A stretch of DNA of 19,813 bases, taken from NCBI GenBank assembly GCA_944331945.1, contig CALVJC010000049.1, forward strand, positions 1 through 19,813. The letters run 5' to 3'. The stretch's first letter is position 1, and the number at the start of each line of letters is the position of its first letter. Below are positions 14,741-19,813 of the stretch, in pieces. Below the pieces are notes generated by a model, which saw only the letters and a list, made by a program, of their open reading frames with translations, was not told the DNA's origin and ran no database searches. This DNA is from an uncultured Bacilli bacterium (GTDB taxonomy: Bacteria > Bacillota_I > Bacilli_A > RF39 > UBA660). The translations under genes were made by a program, and so were the position numbers.

Positions 14741-15778
14741 TTAAATTAATCTCAAAATATCATTAAAGGTTACATATATCATCAAGATCATTAATAAGAA
14801 TAATCCTACCGCTTGAATCTTCGCCTCAATTTCTGGTTTTACAGGACTTCCCTTAATTTTTTCAATTAATACAAATAAGATATGTCCCCCATCAAATCCA
14901 GGAAAAGGAACTAAGTTAATAAAACCAACATTGATTGAAAGGAAAGCGAAAAGATAAAGAAGATTTGCAACCCCACCTTGAGCTTGAGCCCCCACAACTT
15001 GGAAAATACCAACCGGACCACTCAACTGATTCAAATGTAAATTACCTGTAAATAAATTTCCAAAAGTAATAAACATCTGTTTTAATAAAGAGCCCGTCTT
15101 TTCAAACATATACTGAATGGCTGCAAAGAAACCAGTCTTTGTTTCTCCTCCCATCCCAATACCATAATGATAAGTAATCTGATCATTTTCCTCTTGTTTT
15201 TCTGGCATTACTTCATAAGTTTCAACATCTCCATTTTCTTTCTCTACTTCAAAAACAGTCGCTTTTTCATGTTTATCAAGCGTTAAATAAATGGAAATAT
15301 CATCTACTGTGGAAATCGAATGTCCATTAATGGATAATACTTTATCCCCTACTTCCAAACCAGCCGCTTCCGCTGCACTTCCTTCTTCAATTTGACTCAA
15401 TAAAGGTGTCATATCTTGAGAACCCCAAATAAGGCCAACAAAGAACAATACAATCATAGCGGATAAAAAGTTAAATCCTGCCCCAAAAAACATAACTAAA
15501 AACTTTTGCCATGGCTTCTTACCTGGCAAAGTTCGCTCATGAGGAATTCCCTCTTCTTCCTCTCCTTCTTCACCAGCCAACTGACAAAAACCTCCAATGG
15601 GAATCGCTCTTAAACAATAAAGCGTTTCTTTTCCCTGTTTGCTAAGAAGTTTAGGCCCCATGCCAAGAGAAAACTCATGAACATAAATTCCCGTTAACTT
15701 TGCAAAAAGGAAATGACCTCCTTCATGAATAAAAATAATTGCTCCTAAGATGATAATAAATAATAGTAATGTAACCAT
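14741..15778 (-). CDS. rseP: Site-2-type intramembrane zinc metalloprotease RseP/RasP
   Basis: Membrane protease that cuts anti-sigma factors, cell-division proteins or leftover signal peptides inside the bilayer. The protein is 345 aa. Zinc motif HEGGH (18-22) lies in the first membrane helix, and the third ligand Asp296 is in NLVPFPGFDGG (288-298). A single PDZ domain covers about 122-195 (SAAEAAGLEVGDKVLSING). Further membrane helices are at about 95-118, 272-292 and 322-342. An acidic loop (GEEGEEEEG, 69-77) precedes the second helix. The start has AAGGAG 6 nt upstream. It follows cdsA by 12 nt, the conserved cdsA-rseP order, but dxr, which lies between them in Bacillus, is missing. Whether it also processes pro-SigK is unknown; SpoIVFB belongs to another branch of the family. 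Confidence 0.95.
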   Translation of the reverse strand: MVTLLLFIIILGAIIFIHEGGHFLFAKLTGIYVHEFSLGMGPKLLSKQGKETLYCLRAIPIGGFCQLAGEEGEEEEGIPHERTLPGKKPWQKFLVMFFGAGFNFLSAMIVLFFVGLIWGSQDMTPLLSQIEEGSAAEAAGLEVGDKVLSINGHSISTVDDISIYLTLDKHEKATVFEVEKENGDVETYEVMPEKQEENDQITYHYGIGMGGETKTGFFAAIQYMFEKTGSLLKQMFITFGNLFTGNLHLNQLSGPVGIFQVVGAQAQGGVANLLYLFAFLSINVGFINLVPFPGFDGGHILFVLIEKIKGSPVKPEIEAKIQAVGLFLLMILMIYVTFNDILRLI

Positions 15779-15790
15779 AAATCGCTCCTT

Positions 15791-16594
15791 TTACAAAATT
15801 CCTAATACTAATATAAATGCTAAAACAATAAAAACTAGACTATCGAGCCGATCCAAAATTCCTCCATGCCCTGGAATTAAATCCGAATAGTCTTTTACTT
15901 GGAAGGTACGTTTAATACTAGAAAAGACTAAATCTCCAAGCTGTCCAACCAAAGCTAAGAAGAACGTAATAAAGATCAAGAAGACTAAAGAAATCTCGGG
16001 ATTAATCACTTCAAAATAGAACACCGTTGCCACAAAAGTTCCCATCAAAAGTCCCCCAACAAGTCCTTCCACCGTCTTCTTAGGACTAATATCCGGCGCA
16101 AGTGGCGTTTTCCCAATATAACTACCCGTAAGATAGGCAAAAGTATCGGTCATAACCGTAATTAATAAAAGATAAATTAAATAATTTAAATTATAATTAC
16201 GAATCAATACAATAAGATTAAAAGCAAGTTCCATAAATAAAACAGAACCAATTAAATAAAGTGCATCATTAATATCATAAGTATCTTTTTCTTTATTCAA
16301 AAATAACATTGGAATCAAAAAAGCAAAAATCATAAAAGCAATCACATGATAATCAATATTATAACTAAAGACATTTTGATTAAAATTCATAAAAGCAAAC
16401 GCAAATACCATGATATAGGCAAAAAGCTTTACAATCAAAGGAAAAGGTTTCTTCTTTTCTCGAATATGAATAAATTCATACAATCCTAATAAAGATAATG
16501 CTGTCATAAAGATAGCAAACGTTGCACCTCCAAGTAATAAAATAGGCACAAAGATTAAAATCATAAAAATAGCACTAATAACTCTTTTTTTCAT
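15791..16594 (-). CDS. cdsA: Phosphatidate cytidylyltransferase (CDP-diglyceride synthase)
   Basis: Integral membrane enzyme that makes CDP-diacylglycerol from phosphatidate and CTP, the branch point for phosphatidylglycerol and cardiolipin. The protein is 267 aa, with about eight hydrophobic segments. The family signature is complete at 226-251: S-x2-KR, then KD at 234-235 and PGHGGILDRLD (241-251). ATG 16594 is chosen because GGGAGGG stands 5 nt upstream; a longer in-frame reading to 16663 would extend through the promoter. It is first in the cdsA-rseP unit. The uppS gene that usually precedes it is absent. Confidence 0.95.
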   Translation of the reverse strand: MKKRVISAIFMILIFVPILLLGGATFAIFMTALSLLGLYEFIHIREKKKPFPLIVKLFAYIMVFAFAFMNFNQNVFSYNIDYHVIAFMIFAFLIPMLFLNKEKDTYDINDALYLIGSVLFMELAFNLIVLIRNYNLNYLIYLLLITVMTDTFAYLTGSYIGKTPLAPDISPKKTVEGLVGGLLMGTFVATVFYFEVINPEISLVFLIFITFFLALVGQLGDLVFSSIKRTFQVKDYSDLIPGHGGILDRLDSLVFIVLAFILVLGIL

Positions 16595-16620
16595 GAAAGC
16601 CCTCCCATTCTCTACAAATA

Positions 16621-16649
16621 AGTATAATATAAAATTGAATTTTCTACAA
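16621..16649 (-). promoter_or_regulatory. Promoter of cdsA-rseP
   Basis: On the minus strand, TTGTAG (16649-16644), a 17-nt spacer, then TATACT (16626-16621). It lies 26 bp before the cdsA ATG. The stretch 16650-16724 between this promoter and the khpA terminator holds nothing I recognise. Confidence 0.65.
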
Positions 16650-16724
16650 TAATTTTTAAACAAAGCAGAAACAAAAATACTAGATTTTTATGGATAGACA
16701 CACCACCATGACGAAACGATCATT

Positions 16725-16761
16725 GAAAAGAAAAAGAAATATCCCTAATTTGATATTTCTT
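16725..16761 (-). terminator. Terminator of rpsP-khpA
   Basis: A perfect 10-bp inverted repeat (arms AAGAAATATC 16734-16743 and GATATTTCTT 16752-16761) has an 8-nt loop. On the minus strand it is followed by a T-rich tract (TTTCTTTTC). The hairpin begins inside the khpA stop codon. Confidence 0.8.
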
Positions 16762-17008
16762 AAAACTTATCAAAATTAATTCGTACATATTTGTTCTCAT
16801 GTAAAGCACTACTCGCTTGAACTAAAGTCCGAATAGCGGAAGCAGTTTTTCCACTTTTTCCAATAACTCTTCCAATATCTTCTTCATGAACAAGTACCTC
16901 TAACACGCAAGTATTTTCTTCCTCACTCGGAAACTCTTTTACGGAAACAGCATCTTCATGTACGACTAAACTTTTTACTATTTTTTCCGTTAATTCTCTT
17001 AAATCCAT
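16760..17008 (-). CDS. khpA: KH-domain RNA-binding protein KhpA (YlqC)
   Basis: Small RNA-binding protein, 82 aa, made up of a single KH domain; in other Bacillota KhpA pairs with KhpB/Jag and affects cell division and wall growth. The RNA-binding GxxG loop is GKSG (50-53) within RVIGKSGKTASAIRTLV. The start lies 2 nt after the rpsP stop, and the AAGGA Shine-Dalgarno site is inside the end of rpsP, so the two are cotranscribed. The rpsP-khpA order is conserved; the usual followers rimM, trmD and rplS are missing, and a terminator closes the unit. Confidence 0.95.
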   Translation of the reverse strand: MDLRELTEKIVKSLVVHEDAVSVKEFPSEEENTCVLEVLVHEEDIGRVIGKSGKTASAIRTLVQASSALHENKYVRINFDKF

Positions 17009-17010
17009 TC

Positions 17011-17289
17011 TTACTTATCCTTTTTATCTCTTGCTTCTGCAAATTTTTTCATAATTCCTTGTTGACGGAATAAACTACGTACCGTATCAGAAGGAATTGC
17101 TCCTTGATTTAACCATTTAAGAGCGATTTCTTCGTTGATTTTAACATTATCTTTCGCTTCAATAGGATTATAAGTTCCGATTTGTTCAAGATATTCTCCA
17201 TCACGTTTCGTTCTACTATCCGTCGCTACAATACGATAAAATGGTCTTTTCTTTGCTCCCATTCTAGTAAGTCTAATCTTTACAGCCAT
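17011..17289 (-). CDS. rpsP: 30S ribosomal protein S16
   Basis: Core protein of the small ribosomal subunit, 92 aa. The N-terminus MAVKIRLTRMGAKKRPFYRI and the later stretch IGTYNPIEAKDNVKIN are typical of S16, with a short basic tail. ATG 17289 is fixed by AAGGAGGA 5 nt upstream; a longer in-frame reading to 17352 would cross the promoter. It leads the rpsP-khpA operon from a near-perfect promoter, as expected for a highly expressed gene. The ffh-ylxM genes that often precede rpsP are replaced here by the adhesin genes. Confidence 0.98.
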   Translation of the reverse strand: MAVKIRLTRMGAKKRPFYRIVATDSRTKRDGEYLEQIGTYNPIEAKDNVKINEEIALKWLNQGAIPSDTVRSLFRQQGIMKKFAEARDKKDK

Positions 17290-17323
17290 AAATATCCTCC
17301 TTTCTTCTTTCAACTCGACTTCT

Positions 17324-17352
17324 ATTATAGTATATAGAAAAATTGTTGTCAA
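17324..17352 (-). promoter_or_regulatory. Consensus SigA promoter of rpsP-khpA
   Basis: On the minus strand a perfect TTGACA (17352-17347), a 17-nt spacer and a perfect TATAAT (17329-17324). This is the strongest promoter in the window. It starts 23 bp after the hairpin that ends the adhesin gene. Confidence 0.92.
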
Positions 17353-17365
17353 CTTTTTTTTGTTA

Positions 17366-17402
17366 ACACAAACAAAAAGTGTATTTTTATAAAATACACT
17401 TT
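17366..17402 (-). terminator. Terminator of the complete adhesin gene
   Basis: A perfect 12-bp inverted repeat (17376-17387 and 17391-17402; core AAAGTGTATTTT) encloses 3 bases. On the minus strand it continues as TTTTTGTTTG. It lies 7 bp after the adhesin stop and insulates the rpsP promoter. Confidence 0.85.
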
Positions 17403-17409
17403 AAGCTAC

Positions 17410-19620
17410 TTACTTTCTTTTCTTTTTCTTATGTTCTTTGACATTATATAGAACTAGACCAATTCCACATAGAACAATAACTATTCCACAAATATAAGTT
17501 ACAACAGACGCTTGACTTGCCGTATCCGGCACTTCTATCTTTGGCTCATTATACATTACAGTACTTTGAATCTCTCCTGTTTCAAGTACTTCAAACTGAA
17601 CTGAATTCTCTTGTAATTGGTATCCTTCTGGAGCAATTGTCTCGACTAACTCATAACTTCCGACTGGTAATCGGTCTATCTGATGTGGAGTATCACTCGA
17701 AGTCCATTTCTCTACTACTTCTCCATCTTCATTTCGAATCTCTATTTCCGCTCCCGGTAATTCTTCACTCGTTGTAATGTCAACTTTACTAATTTGAACT
17801 TTCGTATAGTCATTCGGGAAGTAAATCTCATTTGCTGCTACCGTTCCTTTTTCTGGTACATATACTTCAATCGGTGTTGGATAACAAATATATCCTGCTG
17901 GCGCCTCCACTTCTTCAATCGTATAGCGTCCAACTTCTAACTCTTCTGTCGTATGTACTTTTCCATCACTCGTATAACTATCGACTACTTCTCCAGCACT
18001 ATTCTTAATTTCTAACTTAAAGCCAGCAATCGATAAGTCAATACTAATCTTTTGATCTGCAATACTAACATAAGTATAATTGTTCTTAATAAAGACTTGT
18101 TGAACACTTCCTGTATTTGTTACGGTAAACCTCAAAGAAGTTGGATTTAATACATATCCTGCGGGAGCCGCCACTTCTTGTAAGATATAAGTTCCCACTG
18201 GAATCTTCGTAATCAAGGTTGGCTCATCTGCCGTCACAATATTATCCAAATAAACTTCCCCTGTCGCCTGATTAATAATTCGCAAAGTTGCCCCCGCAAT
18301 ATAGTTTCCAGTATTAAGGTCAATCTTTCCTACTTGAATCTTGGTCACTTCATTTTCCATTTTAATAACAGCCGGCGTATCACTATTTGCAGCCGTTAAA
18401 GTAATAGACTCTTTTTCATCCTGATTGACATATCCTGTCGCCGGACTTACTTCTTCAACCGTATAAGTAGAACCAGCAAGCAACTGATCAAATACTTTCG
18501 CTTCCGTGGTCGTAACCCATTCTTCAATTGTTTCTCCTTCGCTATCCTTTAACTGCAAAATTGCTCCAGCAATTGGTTCCCCAGTATCCGCATCCACTTT
18601 TAAAACACTTAACTTAGCGACTGGTATAGTAACTTGCATTGGAATTTCTTTTTCTGAATTTACCGCATACACAACACTAATCGTAGCTTTTTGAACATTC
18701 GTTCCCTCTGGTGGAAGATAGCGATAATAAACATTATTGGTAAAAGTACCTGTTACCTTAACAGAAACGGTCCGGTTGCTTGAACTAATCGAACTAGTAG
18801 GAATTACAATTCGAAAAGATTCCGAAGGAGAAAAACTATAACTAGCTAAATCACTACCCGAAATAGTTCTTCCCGAACTAGTCACAACCGAAAAACCACT
18901 AGGAGCAGTAACTGTCACTTTATAACTAGATAAATTAGAAGAAGCATTAATACCAATCATCGAAGTTTCAAAACTATTTCCATCATTAGAAGGACTAATT
19001 GTCGCCGTACCATTGAAACTCAAACTTTCCTCAATTGGTTGACTACTAGCATTTTTAGCTCCATTAACTAGATTACTTACTGCTGTACTAAGATTGCCAT
19101 ACTCCGTTAAGACTCCTTCTCTATGAAAAGCCGTTTTTCCACTATTATCTTGACCCGTATCATACAAATAAATCCAAACAGCCCACTGCGTAACACTATA
19201 CTGTTCAAAAGCAGTAGCGGAAGGATCCCCTGTTGGATTCGCATTAGGATAGCCATTTTGTAAGATATAAGCCATACCAGCATCCATAGGCGTCTGCTGA
19301 TCCAAAGTCATTAAATCACCTTGTGAACCAATATCATTATAATCTCCCGGAGCATCCTTATCATGATTCATACAATAAACTGGTTGCTGTGAACCATATA
19401 CCCCAAGCATAGTCATAACTCCCTGTGCTGTAAAAGGAGAATCTTCATGTGCTAACACCGTACCATAAAATTGATTGGGGGGAGTTGTTTCAGCAGCCAT
19501 GGTCTTCCCCGTAAACACCATGAGAAAAGCACAAAAAGAAATAATAGCTAACAAGCCAAGATTAATCCATAACGTTTTTTTACTCTTACTCTTCTTTATA
19601 ACTTGAACTTTCCTTTTCAT
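17410..19620 (-). CDS. Sortase-anchored surface adhesin with thioester domain and four SpaA/Cna-B repeats
   Basis: A 736-aa wall-attached protein, probably an adhesin or pilin-like tip protein. Signal peptide about 1-42 (basic start, hydrophobic 17-36, likely cleavage near AMAA). The N-terminal domain (about 50-195) has YCMNH with Cys83 and TQWAVW with Gln145, the Cys-Gln pair of thioester (TQXA) domains, which can bond covalently to host amines. A Ser/Thr-rich domain (200-330) follows, then four SpaA-like repeats (about 335-425, 427-514, 516-604, 606-692). Repeats 1, 2 and 4 have the isopeptide Lys (341, 432, 612), Asn (423, 513, 691) and a Glu; repeat 3 has Asp522 instead of Lys. Sortase signal VPDTA (697-701), membrane helix (706-725), Lys-rich tail. 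AAGGAG precedes the ATG. Confidence 0.94.
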   Translation of the reverse strand: MKRKVQVIKKSKSKKTLWINLGLLAIISFCAFLMVFTGKTMAAETTPPNQFYGTVLAHEDSPFTAQGVMTMLGVYGSQQPVYCMNHDKDAPGDYNDIGSQGDLMTLDQQTPMDAGMAYILQNGYPNANPTGDPSATAFEQYSVTQWAVWIYLYDTGQDNSGKTAFHREGVLTEYGNLSTAVSNLVNGAKNASSQPIEESLSFNGTATISPSNDGNSFETSMIGINASSNLSSYKVTVTAPSGFSVVTSSGRTISGSDLASYSFSPSESFRIVIPTSSISSSNRTVSVKVTGTFTNNVYYRYLPPEGTNVQKATISVVYAVNSEKEIPMQVTIPVAKLSVLKVDADTGEPIAGAILQLKDSEGETIEEWVTTTEAKVFDQLLAGSTYTVEEVSPATGYVNQDEKESITLTAANSDTPAVIKMENEVTKIQVGKIDLNTGNYIAGATLRIINQATGEVYLDNIVTADEPTLITKIPVGTYILQEVAAPAGYVLNPTSLRFTVTNTGSVQQVFIKNNYTYVSIADQKISIDLSIAGFKLEIKNSAGEVVDSYTSDGKVHTTEELEVGRYTIEEVEAPAGYICYPTPIEVYVPEKGTVAANEIYFPNDYTKVQISKVDITTSEELPGAEIEIRNEDGEVVEKWTSSDTPHQIDRLPVGSYELVETIAPEGYQLQENSVQFEVLETGEIQSTVMYNEPKIEVPDTASQASVVTYICGIVIVLCGIGLVLYNVKEHKKKKRK

Positions 19621-19655
19621 ATTTCTCCTTCTTTCTTATCCTACACTATATATCT

Positions 19656-19684
19656 ATTGTAAAATCAAATCGAGAAAATAGCAA
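19656..19684 (-). promoter_or_regulatory. Promoter of the complete adhesin gene
   Basis: On the minus strand, TTGCTA (19684-19679), a 17-nt spacer, then TACAAT (19661-19656). It lies between the terminator of the upstream adhesin copy and the ATG at 19620, so the two copies can be expressed separately. Confidence 0.55.
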
Positions 19685-19713
19685 GAAAAAAAGAAAGTAT
19701 TCATCTACTTTCT
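19684..19713 (-). terminator. Terminator of the second (upstream) adhesin gene
   Basis: The 8-bp stem AGAAAGTA/TACTTTCT (arms 19706-19713 and 19692-19699) has a 6-nt loop, and on the minus strand is followed by a T-rich tract starting with six more T. It overlaps the stop codon of the partial gene. Confidence 0.75.
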
Positions 19714-19813
19714 CTTCTTTTTCTTATGTTCTTTGACATTGTATAGCACAAGACCAATTCCACATAATACGATAACTATTCCACAAATATAAGTTACAAC
19801 AGACGCTTGACTC
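19705..19813 (-). CDS. Second sortase-anchored surface protein, C-terminal end only
   Basis: Only the last 35 codons and the stop lie in the window; the gene continues beyond the right edge. The visible part is the end of a sortase signal (SQAS, which follows VPDTA in the neighbour), a membrane helix and the tail KEHKKKKRK. All 35 residues are identical to the end of the complete adhesin, while seven codons and the stop codon differ silently. It is therefore a tandem relative of the neighbouring adhesin; whether the rest of the protein is similar cannot be seen. Confidence 0.9.
   Translation of the reverse strand, partial: SQASVVTYICGIVIVLCGIGLVLYNVKEHKKKKRK

Noticed and set aside
14741..15778. 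RseP as the dedicated pro-SigK protease because of the nearby sigK gene
   Set aside because: The PDZ domain, length and cdsA neighbour mark it as the general RasP-type enzyme; SpoIVFB is a different branch with a CBS domain. Proximity alone is not evidence.
16690..16779. A 29-codon plus-strand reading frame with a basic product (begins MDRHTTMTKRSLKRKR)
   Set aside because: It has no Shine-Dalgarno site, runs through the khpA terminator into the khpA coding end on the other strand, and matches no small ribosomal protein I know.

Overview
The window reads as a compact stretch of chromosome from an AT-rich, Gram-positive member of the Bacillota (Bacilli or Erysipelotrichia-like, probably an uncultured gut lineage). 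Evidence: low-GC codon use, TGA read as stop, strong Shine-Dalgarno sites, SigA-type promoters, Firmicutes-type genes (yqeG/yqeH, trmK next to rpoD, a SigK-type sigma factor), a peptidoglycan deacetylase, and surface proteins with a sortase signal, which imply a cell wall. The species cannot be named from this sequence alone.

Layout, left to right; nearly everything is on the minus strand. (1) 1-2617: proS-trpS aminoacyl-tRNA synthetase operon with promoter and terminator. (2) 2689-3054 (+): small four-helix membrane protein, converging on the next operon through a shared bidirectional terminator. (3) 3058-6605: dnaG-rpoD-trmK, the primase/principal sigma operon, with overlapping genes. (4) 6623-7657 (+): two overlapping small genes of unknown function with their own extended -10 promoter and a GNRA-loop terminator. 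(5) 7683-8656: a class II Fic AMP-transferase and, upstream, a frameshifted gene remnant. (6) 8687-10226: yqeG-yqeH (HAD phosphatase and ribosome-assembly GTPase). (7) 10247-11734: membrane-anchored polysaccharide deacetylase with three Ig-like domains. (8) 11740-12499: intact SigK-type sporulation sigma factor with a possible sigma-E-like promoter. (9) 12507-14714: priA. (10) 14741-16649: cdsA-rseP. (11) 16725-17352: rpsP-khpA. (12) 17366-19813: two tandem sortase-anchored adhesin genes; the complete one has a thioester domain and four SpaA/Cna-B repeats, and only the end of the second is in the window.

Most genes are housekeeping: tRNA charging and modification, replication initiation and restart, transcription, ribosome assembly, lipid synthesis and membrane proteolysis. 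The accessory material is the unknown gene pair, the Fic region and the adhesin pair. No rRNA, tRNA, CRISPR array, insertion sequence or phage gene was seen. No stretch over 300 bases lacks a gene; the longest gap, 8439-8686, holds the gene remnant. The best candidates for something undescribed are the small gene pair at 6671-7631, the adhesin pair with identical anchors and one repeat lacking its expected isopeptide lysine, and the SigK gene with its candidate promoter.
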